DNA from: Maridesulfovibrio sp.
GTDB taxonomy: Bacteria > Desulfobacterota > Desulfovibrionia > Desulfovibrionales > Desulfovibrionaceae
DNA: 64,000 bases
NCBI RefSeq assembly: GCF_963676065.1
Contig: NZ_OY780933.1
Coordinates: 1,054,001-1,118,000, forward strand
Reading direction: 5' to 3'
In this document: one piece after another, positions 17,857 to 26,087 of the stretch
Layout of the letters: each line of letters opens with the position of its first letter
Numbering within the stretch: position 1 is the stretch's first letter
Notes under the pieces: model-generated
Told to the model about the DNA's origin: nothing
The model's database searches: none
Seen by the model: the letters and a program-made list of their open reading frames with translations, nothing else
Translations under genes and position numbers: made by a program

Positions 17857-18771
17857 CTATTTTTCTTCAATTTCAGCGTAAGAATGGTAGTTGTTTTTAA
17901 TCCACTTGTCCATACCCTTGGTGTCGTGGTAAATGTCCAATCTTAATAGCCTTTTTCTGACGCTTTTAGCCGAGCTGTAATAAAAGAGCCTTACCTTTCG
18001 GGAAAGGCGGGCACTGAAGACATTCTGGGTGCCTTTAACCTTATGTATATTCATGCCCGGTGTTCCTGTATCCTGTACATCAAAGCGGATCAGGGTTTCG
18101 ATGACCTTTTTAAACAGTTTGAACTGCGTGGAGTATACTTTTTCAAGGTCGGCAATAAAGCTGGGCATGGCTTCGCTTCTGGTCAGCAATGATTCAAGGA
18201 TTTCAGTGACCCTTTCAAATCCTTTTCCGGCTCCGACGCTTTTTTCGGTTTTGCTCTGTTCTTCAAGGCGTCGTTGCTCGTCCTGCAGCTGTTCCACCTC
18301 TTCTTCCAGTAACTGGTGGTAACCTTTGACTTCTTTCATCTCAGCCATGAGGATATTGACCTGCTCTGCTGTCTTTTTACTTTTGCCCAGATAGAAGTGA
18401 AGCATGCGCAGCAGGTGGTCTTCCGTGACCGGCTTGGGGATGAAATAGGTGAATACATCGGATTGGGCTTCGTCTGTGGCCTCGGCGTCCATTCCGGTTA
18501 ACAGGACAACCGGGATGTACGGATATTCCTCACGTATATAGGGCAGGATATCCACGCCACTGAGTCCTGAACCTTCAAAATGGACATCCAGCAGGATCAC
18601 GTCCGGTTCTTCCTCTGATTCCTTGAGAAAGGCCAGAAAGGACACCGGATCATAGAAAGATTCATGCTTTTCAAGAATTCCCGCGTCCCGGAGGATGGAA
18701 ACTGTGTATTCATGCAAACGCGGGTCGTCGTCTGCCAATACGAAGAATAAAGGATCCTGTTCCGGGGTCAT
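17857..18771 (-). CDS. Response regulator: REC, coiled coil and a RelE/ParE-like C-terminal domain
   Basis: 304 residues. Residues 8-130 are a complete receiver domain: acidic D14-D16, phosphoacceptor D62 in LLDVHFEG, T92 and K113 in IPKPV. Residues 130-180 are rich in E, Q, K and L and probably form a coiled coil (EEEVEQLQDEQRRLEEQ). Residues 201-293 do not look like any standard output domain. The pattern PSFIADLEKV, PGMNIHKVKG, VFSARLSRKVRLFYY and LRLDIYHD reads like the RelE/ParE/HigB toxin fold, judged by eye and not by a search. The stop overlaps the kinase gene by 1 nt, so that kinase is its partner. No antitoxin gene is adjacent. The product may bind RNA, DNA or ribosomes, or may only use the fold for protein contacts. 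Confidence 0.75.
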   Translation of the reverse strand: MTPEQDPLFFVLADDDPRLHEYTVSILRDAGILEKHESFYDPVSFLAFLKESEEEPDVILLDVHFEGSGLSGVDILPYIREEYPYIPVVLLTGMDAEATDEAQSDVFTYFIPKPVTEDHLLRMLHFYLGKSKKTAEQVNILMAEMKEVKGYHQLLEEEVEQLQDEQRRLEEQSKTEKSVGAGKGFERVTEILESLLTRSEAMPSFIADLEKVYSTQFKLFKKVIETLIRFDVQDTGTPGMNIHKVKGTQNVFSARLSRKVRLFYYSSAKSVRKRLLRLDIYHDTKGMDKWIKNNYHSYAEIEEK

Positions 18772-20039
18772 TATTTATCTCCTGTTGCTGGAATAGCCCC
18801 TGCGGGGCCGAATGTTCCGAGAGGAATGAGTATGGTTACTTCAAGTCCTCTGGAACCCAGATTTTCTGTGTTCCTGGCTGAAATGTCAAAACCCATGTTA
18901 TCGCCGAAAAATTTTACGAATACGGTTCCCTGTCCCATGGCTTTGCCTTTGCGCTTGGCCGAAGGCACGGCTCTTTTAAAAAGATCTTGCAGCCTGTCAT
19001 CGGGAACCCCGCCGCCGGTATCGGTTATCCTGATCCGAGCATAGTTCCCCTTTACGTCGGCGAGTATGGACAGGCGCGGTTTGAAGGTTTTAAACTCTTC
19101 ACTGCCTTGGCGGAGCAGTTCAATCTGGTGCAGCTCCATGGCGGTCTGGCTGTTCCTGATCAGGTTAAGAAGAATTTCCCATGTTTTATATCTGTCAACA
19201 AGGATTTCTTCGTCCCTGTCCATCCATTTCTTAAAATCAAAGTTGAGGTCCAGCCTTTTGCGGGAATGCTGTTTATCGTTTTCAATGCTATCTGTAAGTT
19301 TTACCGCCAGTTCGTCAAGTCCTATAAGCTGCGGCTTAAAGGAAAGTCGCTTTTCCAGATCGCGCAGATGCTCGACAATGCTCTCCTCAAAAGGGGTCAC
19401 AATCTGATGGTATAATTCACGCTCTTTAACTTTGGGCAGGTCGTTGACTATGGTGTGAATCTGGGATTTCCATGAATTCTGGAGCACCATAAGCTCATCT
19501 TTTACCATGTTGGCCTGCGTTATCATGTCGTCGGTAAGTTTTTCCGTGGCGACCATGAGCTCTAGTTGCCTGCGTTTCTGGCGCTCATCGCGGATGGATT
19601 TTTCTCTTTCAAGTTTTTCCCTGTCCGCAGGTGATTTTCTTTTCGTCATGATGAACATAAAGATAATGGCCACCACATAAAGGGTCATAAAAGAGCGGCT
19701 CAGGAATAGTTTGGAAGAAAAGTTCCCGGTCATGTACAGCAGGCGCGAAAAGATAAAGGCAAAGAATATATTAAAAAAGCCAACATAAGTCATAGTCTCC
19801 CGGCCACCGAGCCTCCATGAAAAATACAGGCTGGAGACAACAAGGAAAATGCAGAAAATATAGTGTCTGGCAACGCTTTCGGCCATGAAGTCGAAAAGAA
19901 CATAAGCCAGTATATAAAATGTCGCGAGCAACGGAAGCCGCCAGCTTACAGCCTTCAGGCGTGAATTGTTTCCTGATCCGCTATAGCCGGCCAGGTAATC
20001 CAGAAATTTTTTATATATTTTTTTCATATGATTTTGCAT
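18771..20039 (-). CDS. Membrane sensor histidine kinase, divergent phosphoacceptor region
   Basis: 422 residues. Four membrane helices lie between about 35 and 131 (LPLLATFYILAYVLF, YIFCIFLVVSSLYFSW, FFNIFFAFIFSRLLYM, YVVAIIFMFIM), with no large periplasmic domain. A long helical region follows (about 140-230). The ATPase part has an N box (LLNLIRNSQTAM), DTGGGVPDD and GQGTVFVKFFG. I cannot find a canonical HExxNPL phosphoacceptor box; EHLRDLEKR at about 223 is the best candidate histidine. It is the first gene of the operon with the RelE-like response regulator, gspC, gspF and kpsF. A second in-frame ATG at 20027 is an equally good start; neither has a clear ribosome site. Confidence 0.8.
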   Translation of the reverse strand: MQNHMKKIYKKFLDYLAGYSGSGNNSRLKAVSWRLPLLATFYILAYVLFDFMAESVARHYIFCIFLVVSSLYFSWRLGGRETMTYVGFFNIFFAFIFSRLLYMTGNFSSKLFLSRSFMTLYVVAIIFMFIMTKRKSPADREKLEREKSIRDERQKRRQLELMVATEKLTDDMITQANMVKDELMVLQNSWKSQIHTIVNDLPKVKERELYHQIVTPFEESIVEHLRDLEKRLSFKPQLIGLDELAVKLTDSIENDKQHSRKRLDLNFDFKKWMDRDEEILVDRYKTWEILLNLIRNSQTAMELHQIELLRQGSEEFKTFKPRLSILADVKGNYARIRITDTGGGVPDDRLQDLFKRAVPSAKRKGKAMGQGTVFVKFFGDNMGFDISARNTENLGSRGLEVTILIPLGTFGPAGAIPATGDK

Positions 20040-20227
20040 TGGGATTGGTTGTTGTACTTTCGGCCTGTTGTGCCGTAATCCAGAGGGATGGGCAAGGGCT
20101 GTTTTGGGTTAGGGCTTGACTTTTATACGCTCTGCTTTAACACAACACTTTTGGAAAGTGTGATTGAATAAGTTCCAAACGGGTTTAAGCTGTTTCAAAA
20201 ATTTCTTTTCTGAAAAATGAAGGAATC
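20040..20227. promoter_or_regulatory. Divergent control region between the two type II secretion operons
   Basis: 188 nt separate the histidine kinase gene (minus) from the lipoprotein gene (plus), so promoters for both operons must lie here. TTGACT at 20116-20121 is a good -35 candidate for the plus operon, but the hexamer 15-17 nt downstream is poor. The plus gene has a usable ribosome site (GAAGGA just before 20228). I see no clear operator. Confidence 0.4.
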
Positions 20228-21592
20228 ATGAATACAAAATCAATCGTTCTGGCTTTGACAGCCATAATAATTATAGTCTCCGGTTGCGCAAAACAACCTT
20301 CCCCGGCAACGGATGAGCCTGCGCTTATTACCGATGAAAGCCTCGATGTTTCGAAGCTCGTGGGGCAAAAACCCTTGAGCCTTGCCGGGTTTGTGGAGTA
20401 TTCCGCTTCTCAGCAGTACTCTTCTTTGGACAGTATATATAACCGTCCGCCGGAGGATCTGTCCGGGAATTATTTTGTGCGTTTGAGCAAAAGCAATGAG
20501 ATTGTCAATCTTGCAGAAAATGTAACTACATTTGTGCAGAATGGAAATATCCTTGCGTCCGGATTCAAAAATGGAGTTGTCCGCATGTATGGCGGGCGTG
20601 GATGCACGGCAGTGCAGGCTGCGGCAAAGCCAGTTAATGCCGTTTCGTGGTTTTCCGGTTCAAACCTGCTGGCTGTCTCGTCCGGTACAAATAAGGTTGT
20701 TGAGGTTTTTGATGTTAATCAGTGCGCAAGGGTGCGGGTTCATGATGTGAACAGCACTGTGGATATGTTTTCTCTTTCTCCCCGGGGCAGTTGGCTCGCG
20801 TTGATTGATAAAGCCCGCAGGCTTTGGGTTGGACCGGCGACTGGAAAATTGCGCAAGATTGATCGCTTCCCCTATCAGCCTCTTTCGCTGAGTTTCTCCA
20901 ATGAAGAAGGTATCCTCATGGGGGTTGATGCCACCGGCAAGATGGTCATGTGGAGCCCGCTCAAGTTGACTCGTATCTTTGATCAGAAAATAAAAGGCGG
21001 ACCTTTCAAGTCCGCGCATGCGGACGGTCCCCGGCTAAATATCGTCACTGAAAAGGATGAACGTTTTCAGTGGGATGTCAGTAGCCGGAGCAAGGCGCCT
21101 TATCATGAACAGGAGTATGGTTTTTTTCTTAAAAATGGAGTGCTGTTCTACCTGTCCCCCCGGAAAACATTTTCCAAGAAAGTTTTTTTCAAGCCTGTTT
21201 CACTCAGTGTAGAGCGTTCTCCTTCCGGGAAAGCCTACCGGGTCAAGGATATAGATGGGGAGTTTCGGTTTTACTCATCGATTAGCGGCAATTCCCTAAA
21301 TGAAAGTCCTGATTTGGCCGATTGGGAAAAAGTTAAGCTTGGCCGCAATTATTCCTTTTCCGAACGAGGAAGAGAGTTCTCGCTTGCTGTACCCATCGCT
21401 CAGCGTGAATTTCAGAGGTTGTATTGCAGGTATATACCAAGTAAAGGGTATTATCTTTGGTGGGAAAAGATGCTCCGCCCTGATGATTATTTTAGGTTTC
21501 GGGGTAAGCTGCCTCGCCGTGTAGGGATAGCGGCTGAATCTCCTCTTGACTGGGAGCCGCTGGAAAGGGACAAATCTGATATCAGGGATTGA
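20228..21592 (+). CDS. Beta-propeller-like lipoprotein heading the pseudopilin operon
   Basis: 454 residues. The signal ends in the lipobox VSGC (Cys about 20) followed by AK, which favours an outer-membrane lipoprotein. The body has repeated strand patterns ending in aromatic residues, as in WD40/PQQ-type propellers (GNILASGFKNGVVRMYGG, NLLAVSSGTNKVVEVFD, SWLALIDKARRLWVG, LMGVDATGKMVMWSP), covering about 90-300. The C-terminal 150 residues are unassigned. It is followed 33 nt later by gspG, so it is probably co-transcribed with the secretion genes. It could be a secretin-assembly or substrate factor. I do not recognise it as a known Gsp component. Confidence 0.7.
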   Translation: MNTKSIVLALTAIIIIVSGCAKQPSPATDEPALITDESLDVSKLVGQKPLSLAGFVEYSASQQYSSLDSIYNRPPEDLSGNYFVRLSKSNEIVNLAENVTTFVQNGNILASGFKNGVVRMYGGRGCTAVQAAAKPVNAVSWFSGSNLLAVSSGTNKVVEVFDVNQCARVRVHDVNSTVDMFSLSPRGSWLALIDKARRLWVGPATGKLRKIDRFPYQPLSLSFSNEEGILMGVDATGKMVMWSPLKLTRIFDQKIKGGPFKSAHADGPRLNIVTEKDERFQWDVSSRSKAPYHEQEYGFFLKNGVLFYLSPRKTFSKKVFFKPVSLSVERSPSGKAYRVKDIDGEFRFYSSISGNSLNESPDLADWEKVKLGRNYSFSERGREFSLAVPIAQREFQRLYCRYIPSKGYYLWWEKMLRPDDYFRFRGKLPRRVGIAAESPLDWEPLERDKSDIRD

Positions 21593-21625
21593 TCTCTGGA
21601 TATGTTTTAATAAGTAGAGGAAATT

Positions 21626-22087
21626 ATGCAGAAAAAAAGAATTCGTATTGCAGATCTCAAAAATGGCCAGCGCGGTTTCAGTCTTATCGAGCTGATGATC
21701 GTGATTGTTATTCTCGGCTTGCTTGCTTCCATGCTGGTGCCCAAAATCATGGACCGCCCCAACGAAGCAAGGGTTACCAAAGCCAAGATGGATATGAAAG
21801 CCCTTGATTCAGCCCTGAAGCTGTACAAGCTTGATACTGGTCGCTATCCGACTACCGAACAGGGATTGCAGGCTTTGATCACTAAACCGGATACACGCCC
21901 CGTACCCCGCAACTATCGTAAAGGCGGTTATCTGGATGCAACAACCGCTCCTGTAGATCCCTGGGGTTACGATTATATTTACAGAAGCCCGGGTGAAAAT
22001 GACCGGCCATATGAGCTGATTTCGCTTGGCGCCGACGGTATGGAAGGCGGTGAGGATTATGACGCTGACATCAAGAGTTGGGAATAA
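21626..22087 (+). CDS. gspG: Major pseudopilin GspG
   Basis: 153 residues. A basic leader of about 17 residues ends in G followed by [19 protein letters not shown], the prepilin peptidase site (cut before F, with the conserved Glu at +5) and the hydrophobic helix. The body [27 protein letters not shown] and [17 protein letters not shown] is the signature of GspG, including the C-terminal calcium-binding loop. It polymerises into the periplasmic pseudopilus that pushes substrates through the secretin. It is the second gene of the plus-strand operon. Confidence 0.97.
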   Translation: MQKKRIRIADLKNGQRGFSLIELMIVIVILGLLASMLVPKIMDRPNEARVTKAKMDMKALDSALKLYKLDTGRYPTTEQGLQALITKPDTRPVPRNYRKGGYLDATTAPVDPWGYDYIYRSPGENDRPYELISLGADGMEGGEDYDADIKSWE

Positions 22088-22105
22088 GCTGATTCTTTGA
22101 ATCTT

Positions 22106-22534
22106 ATGAAAATGCACTCTTCCCGTCTTTTTTTGGGCGGATTTACCTTTATAGAACTACTTATTGTTCTGTTTATAGTGGGCATGGGCTGGTTTACGCT
22201 CATGCCCAATCTTGATCTTGCCGGAAGCCGGGGAGACGACAGTATCAGCGAGGTGAATGCCCTTATTTACGAGGCTAGGGCCAAGGCTGTAGAGAGTGAT
22301 TCCCGGCAGGTTGTGTATATTGATTTCAAGAATGGATTAGTCAAATGGAATGAAGAGGAAGCAACCCTTCCTTCCAAAGTTTCCAGCGGTCATTTGAATG
22401 AAGAGCCTCTCGGTGATGACGGGGTGGAATTTACTATCTATCCTGAAGGTTTCAGTGATGAAGTTCGTCTGGTTTTTTCAGACGGCATGACTGTTGTGCT
22501 GGACCCTCTTGCCGTGCGCTTCGGGGAGATGTGA
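22106..22534 (+). CDS. gspH: Minor pseudopilin GspH
   Basis: 142 residues from the ATG at 22106; a TTG at 22097 would add three residues but is less likely. The leader ends in GG followed by FTFIELLIVLFIVGMGWFTLMP, the pilin-type site and helix. The body (SEVNALIYEARAKAVESDSRQVVYIDF, FSDGMTVVLDPLAVRFGEM) matches GspH/FimT. It joins the pseudopilus below its tip complex. Its stop overlaps the region of the gspI start. Confidence 0.85.
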   Translation: MKMHSSRLFLGGFTFIELLIVLFIVGMGWFTLMPNLDLAGSRGDDSISEVNALIYEARAKAVESDSRQVVYIDFKNGLVKWNEEEATLPSKVSSGHLNEEPLGDDGVEFTIYPEGFSDEVRLVFSDGMTVVLDPLAVRFGEM

Positions 22535-22536
22535 TT

Positions 22537-22899
22537 GTGTCCCGGAAGAATGGTTTTTCCCTGATAGAGATCATCGTGGCTCTGGTTATTGCCGCGACCC
22601 TGTCCATGAGTTTTCTCGGTGTGCAGCGTCAGAGCGCACTTCTGGCCCAGTCCGCCAAGGACTCGTGGAATGTGCTGAATCTTTCACAGGATGTTTTGGC
22701 CCATAAGTATCCGGAAAAAATGAATGTGCTTTCCGCTGGATGGATTTCCTGGCCCGGGCCTCCCGCCGGAAGTTTCAGGGTCGAACTGGAGACAGTTTCT
22801 TCAACGGGCAAAGGGTATTATCATCTGGAAACCAAAAGTGATAGCTATAGTCTTCTCTGGAAAATATACCGCGTTTCACATAGAAAGAAGCTTAATTAA
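22537..22899 (+). CDS. gspI: Minor pseudopilin GspI
   Basis: 120 residues. SRKNGFSLIEIIVALVIAATLSM has the prepilin peptidase site and the helix typical of GspI. Two in-frame GTG codons compete for the start. The one at 22531 overlaps the gspH stop by 4 nt but lies only 2 nt after GGGGAG; the one at 22537 is 8 nt after it and was chosen. GspI forms the tip complex with GspJ and GspK. Its TAA shares a base with the gspJ ATG (TAATG). Confidence 0.85.
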   Translation: MSRKNGFSLIEIIVALVIAATLSMSFLGVQRQSALLAQSAKDSWNVLNLSQDVLAHKYPEKMNVLSAGWISWPGPPAGSFRVELETVSSTGKGYYHLETKSDSYSLLWKIYRVSHRKKLN

Positions 22900-23477
22900 T
22901 GATATCTTTTCAGCGTCATCATAGTCCTCCTGAATGTCAGGGTGGATTCTCACTTATCGAAGTTCTTATCGGGCTGGTCCTGTCCGGGCTGCTGATGAGT
23001 ATGGTCGCCATGGTGCTGGGACAGTCGATAACCAATAATGAAGTTGTCCGTTCCAGTTCCGGACTTTCTGCGCGGATGTTTACGCTGCGTCGTATCCTGC
23101 ATCGCGATTTACAGAATATCCTTCCCGGAACCTCTGTTAGCGGAGATGGAACCTCTCTAACAATTGCGACTAACAACTGTATTTTTAAACCCGGGGTCGG
23201 TACTGTTACCGTAACCTGGGATTTTTCATCCAGTATGATCAGGCGTAAAGAAATTTCAGACGCATTTGAATTTGAGAATTCATATTTTTTGATGCGTGGG
23301 CTTGATTCGTGGACTGTAGAGTTTTTAGACGGCAAAAATGATGTATGGAATTCAGCCCGTCAGCAGACGGGGCGGGGGCTTACAGGCGGACTCACTAAAG
23401 CCCTGCGTATGAAAATGAGATTTGATGACGGTCAGGATGTGACGATTGTCGAGAGGATTCCGTATGCCACGGAGTAA
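22899..23477 (+). CDS. gspJ: Minor pseudopilin GspJ
   Basis: 192 residues. A 16-residue leader ends in GG followed by FSLIEVLIGLVLSGLLMSMVAM, the pilin-type cleavage site and helix. The body (MRGLDSWTVEFLDGKNDVW, LTKALRMKMRFDDGQ) follows the GspJ pattern, in which the C-terminal half is rich in beta strands. It is part of the tip complex of the pseudopilus. The start overlaps the gspI stop by one base; the end overlaps gspK by 14 nt. Confidence 0.88.
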   Translation: MISFQRHHSPPECQGGFSLIEVLIGLVLSGLLMSMVAMVLGQSITNNEVVRSSSGLSARMFTLRRILHRDLQNILPGTSVSGDGTSLTIATNNCIFKPGVGTVTVTWDFSSSMIRRKEISDAFEFENSYFLMRGLDSWTVEFLDGKNDVWNSARQQTGRGLTGGLTKALRMKMRFDDGQDVTIVERIPYATE

Positions 23478-24411
23478 TCATGATAAAAGGTCCCGCGGAG
23501 TGGTGCTGGTCATTGTGCTGGTACTGTTTATGGCTCTGTCCGGCCTGACTCTGATGACTATCGAGGTCAGTTCCCGGGGGGCAGTGGAGGCCAGTCGGGT
23601 CCGCAATGAGTATGAGGCAGGGTTCAAAGCCGAAGAAGCCTTGTACGTGGCTTACGATCTGTTAAGGGATGATGATACCCCGTTTTCTGATACGCAACGT
23701 GAAAATTGGGCCGGAAAATGGGAAGATGATGGTCTTGTCATAGAAATTACACCTTGTAACAGCAAAATTGATATTAATAGACTTATCGATTCCGGGAACA
23801 GGCAAAGAGTTCTTAATGTTCTGTCCAATATCCTTCCCCGTGGTTCTGATGTGAAAACCATGGCCGGAAGCCTTGCAATCTGGGCAGGTAAGAGCGTTGA
23901 TTCCAAGCTGAAAAAAATGGATTCTTTTTTTTATGCTTCTCAGTTTCCGTCTTATTCTCCTCGTAGCGGTAAGCTTGAAATTCCCGAAGAAATCCTCCTG
24001 ATCCGGGGATGGCAGGATTTAGGCCGGCAGTGGGTGGATGAAAATTTAACTGTCTGGGGATCTGCTAAACTGAATATTAATTTTGTTTCTCGTGAAATTC
24101 TGCTGGCCTACTATCCTGATTTGGGCAAAAATGTTGATAGAATCATGCACTGGCGCAGAACAAGGGGATTTACCGATATCAGTCAGGTTTTATCTGTCGC
24201 CGGATTGAATTCTGACTCCAGTCTGTATAAGGAAATGCTGAACGAGCTCGGAGTTAAAACGAATTCTTTTGAGGCCAGGGTTACCGCCACAGTGGGCGAT
24301 TGCACGGTGGTTAAGAGGTATATTATTTCCCGGAGCAGCGCGCTTGAAGTCGGTGAGCCAACGCTGAAATTCCAGAATGATATTTCCGTAACCTTTGCTG
24401 AAGATCAGTAA
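23464..24411 (+). CDS. gspK: Minor pseudopilin GspK
   Basis: 315 residues from the ATG at 23464, which has GAGAGGA at 7 nt; an in-frame TTG at 23446 lacks one. RSRGVVLVIVLVLFMALSGLTLMTIEV is the leader and helix; the usual Glu at +5 is missing, as is normal for GspK. SKIDINRLID, LNINFVSREILLAYYPDL and MHWRRTRGFTDISQVLSVAGL are the GspK domains with helix-hairpin-helix-like repeats. It caps the pseudopilus tip and limits its length. Confidence 0.9.
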   Translation: MPRSNHDKRSRGVVLVIVLVLFMALSGLTLMTIEVSSRGAVEASRVRNEYEAGFKAEEALYVAYDLLRDDDTPFSDTQRENWAGKWEDDGLVIEITPCNSKIDINRLIDSGNRQRVLNVLSNILPRGSDVKTMAGSLAIWAGKSVDSKLKKMDSFFYASQFPSYSPRSGKLEIPEEILLIRGWQDLGRQWVDENLTVWGSAKLNINFVSREILLAYYPDLGKNVDRIMHWRRTRGFTDISQVLSVAGLNSDSSLYKEMLNELGVKTNSFEARVTATVGDCTVVKRYIISRSSALEVGEPTLKFQNDISVTFAEDQ

Positions 24412-24453
24412 ATGGACAAACTTATCGCTAAAAGGTATAGGACAAAGCCATAG

Positions 24454-25566
24454 ATGGCCTTTAAAAAAATTGTATATATACTTTCATTCAAGGGAAATGA
24501 ACATCAGTGGATGATGTTTGACGGCAAGAACCTTACCGACTCGGAGGGGCCTGCTGAAAAGAACAGGCATCCGGTTGTTGCCCTATTGCCTGATCCCCTT
24601 TTTTTCTTTTTCAAGCCCCGCGGAGTCATCAAGCCCCGTCACGCCAAGTCTGCCACCATGATGCAGATGAGCTATTCTTTTCCTGTACAGGAGGAGGAAT
24701 TCAGGGTGCTGCGACCTTCCGGCGTGGCTGTGCTCGGCTATACCAGACATGATCTGCTGAACCGTTTCCTCGATCGGCACCGCGAAGTTCTTGCTAAAGC
24801 TACTGTTTTGACTTCTGAATTTGTTGTCTGCTGGAGAGCGGCGGTGGCTGAAGGACTTTCCGTATGGAGCTGGAAAGGGCAAGGGGTTCGCATTCTGGCC
24901 GGTGGGGATGATCTGACGTATTTCCGCGGCTCTGATACAGAATTTACAAACAGGCTCAATCGGCTCGGCCTTGATGGTGAACCAGAACAAATTGGACTTG
25001 AAAAAGCCTGTCTGGTGCTCACGAAGAAGAAGGTTCGCTGGGCGAGACTGACTCTGGTAGGTGGAATCCGTGCAGGTGCCGACAAGTCCATAACTATCGA
25101 TTACAAGCCGTATGCGGTAGCCGCTGTTCTGATTTCCATTCTCGGATTATTCTTCATCGCGGGACAGTTTCATCGCATGCAGCATGCCCAGGAGCAGGCA
25201 ACCCTTTGGCGCGGTAAACTCAAGGAAGTCTATGTAAGCGCTCTCGGTCCTAATCACGGTTCCGATCCTTACGGTAAAATTTTATATAAGCTGGATCAGC
25301 TCAAAAGCGGTGGGAGCAGCGGCGGGATCGATGTGCTCGGGCTGTTGGCCGTACTTAGCGAAAGCGCTCCTGTGGGTATAGAAATCGAGGGATTCTCCCT
25401 TGGTGCCGATTCCGGTAATATCCGCGGTAAAGTCGGCAGCTATGCTGAGCTGGATGCCATGATGGAAAAGCTGACCGCAAATAGTGAATTTAATTTTGTT
25501 CTGGAACAGGCAAATAATATTGATGGCGGAATCGGTATCAGCCTACGTGCAGAGTACAACCGCTAA
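24454..25566 (+). CDS. gspL: GspL-like type II secretion inner-membrane protein
   Basis: 370 residues. About 215 cytoplasmic residues have an actin-like, PilM/GspL-type arrangement. One membrane helix follows at about 217-237 (YAVAAVLISILGLFFIAGQF), then a periplasmic domain of about 130 residues (LGLLAVLSESAPVGIEIEGFSLG) of ferredoxin-like GspL/PilN type. GspL anchors the GspE ATPase to the membrane and pairs with GspM, whose gene follows 14 nt later. The cytoplasmic part is weakly conserved, so the call rests on topology and position. Confidence 0.78.
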   Translation: MAFKKIVYILSFKGNEHQWMMFDGKNLTDSEGPAEKNRHPVVALLPDPLFFFFKPRGVIKPRHAKSATMMQMSYSFPVQEEEFRVLRPSGVAVLGYTRHDLLNRFLDRHREVLAKATVLTSEFVVCWRAAVAEGLSVWSWKGQGVRILAGGDDLTYFRGSDTEFTNRLNRLGLDGEPEQIGLEKACLVLTKKKVRWARLTLVGGIRAGADKSITIDYKPYAVAAVLISILGLFFIAGQFHRMQHAQEQATLWRGKLKEVYVSALGPNHGSDPYGKILYKLDQLKSGGSSGGIDVLGLLAVLSESAPVGIEIEGFSLGADSGNIRGKVGSYAELDAMMEKLTANSEFNFVLEQANNIDGGIGISLRAEYNR

Positions 25567-25580
25567 CCTCGGGTAATGTA

Positions 25581-26078
25581 ATGGATCTGGAAAGATTTTA
25601 CATATGGCAGGATTGGCCTGCGGAAAGGCAGAAATTGTTCTTCACCGCGCTTGTTGCCGGCTGGGCCTTGATCCTTTTTATGGTTTGGTCCGGTCTCGCC
25701 GAATCCCAGTCCAAGGCTGAACGGATAATGCTTTCCAGTAAGCAGAAGTACGCCAAGGTTGTCCCTCTTGTGGAGCAGCTGAAGGCCGGAGAAGCTTCTG
25801 TGGGCGCGCTGGTTGATCGTGAGCCTATGATTGCTGCTCAGCAGGTAATCCGAGATCTCGGCCTGGACGGCAGATTGACCTCTCTCCGCCCCTTACAGTC
25901 CGGTGCTGATGCAGGGCAGGGAGTACAGGTTCTGCTTGAATCTTTGAACCTGCCTGAACTGATCGCACTGCTTCGCGATTTCAAAGTGCGTGGCGCCTTG
26001 AAGGTTTCAAGTTTCAATATAAACCACAGGCTGGACTCCCCTGAGTTGGCTGATGTGCAGATCATTCTTGTCAGGTAG
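25581..26078 (+). CDS. gspM: GspM-like type II secretion inner-membrane protein
   Basis: 165 residues, the usual GspM size. A short cytoplasmic start is followed by one membrane helix (LFFTALVAGWALILFMVWSGLA), a helical segment (ESQSKAERIMLSSKQKYAKVVPLVEQL) and a ferredoxin-like periplasmic domain (VQVLLESLNLPELIALLRDFKVRG, SFNINHR). It would stabilise GspL in the platform. It lies between gspL and gspN, 9 nt before the latter. Confidence 0.82.
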   Translation: MDLERFYIWQDWPAERQKLFFTALVAGWALILFMVWSGLAESQSKAERIMLSSKQKYAKVVPLVEQLKAGEASVGALVDREPMIAAQQVIRDLGLDGRLTSLRPLQSGADAGQGVQVLLESLNLPELIALLRDFKVRGALKVSSFNINHRLDSPELADVQIILVR

Positions 26079-26087
26079 GTCCATCGG

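Noticed and set aside
17857..20039. A classical toxin-antitoxin pair formed by the RelE-like protein and its neighbour
   Set aside because: The upstream gene is a membrane kinase and gspC lies downstream; no small antitoxin frame was found.
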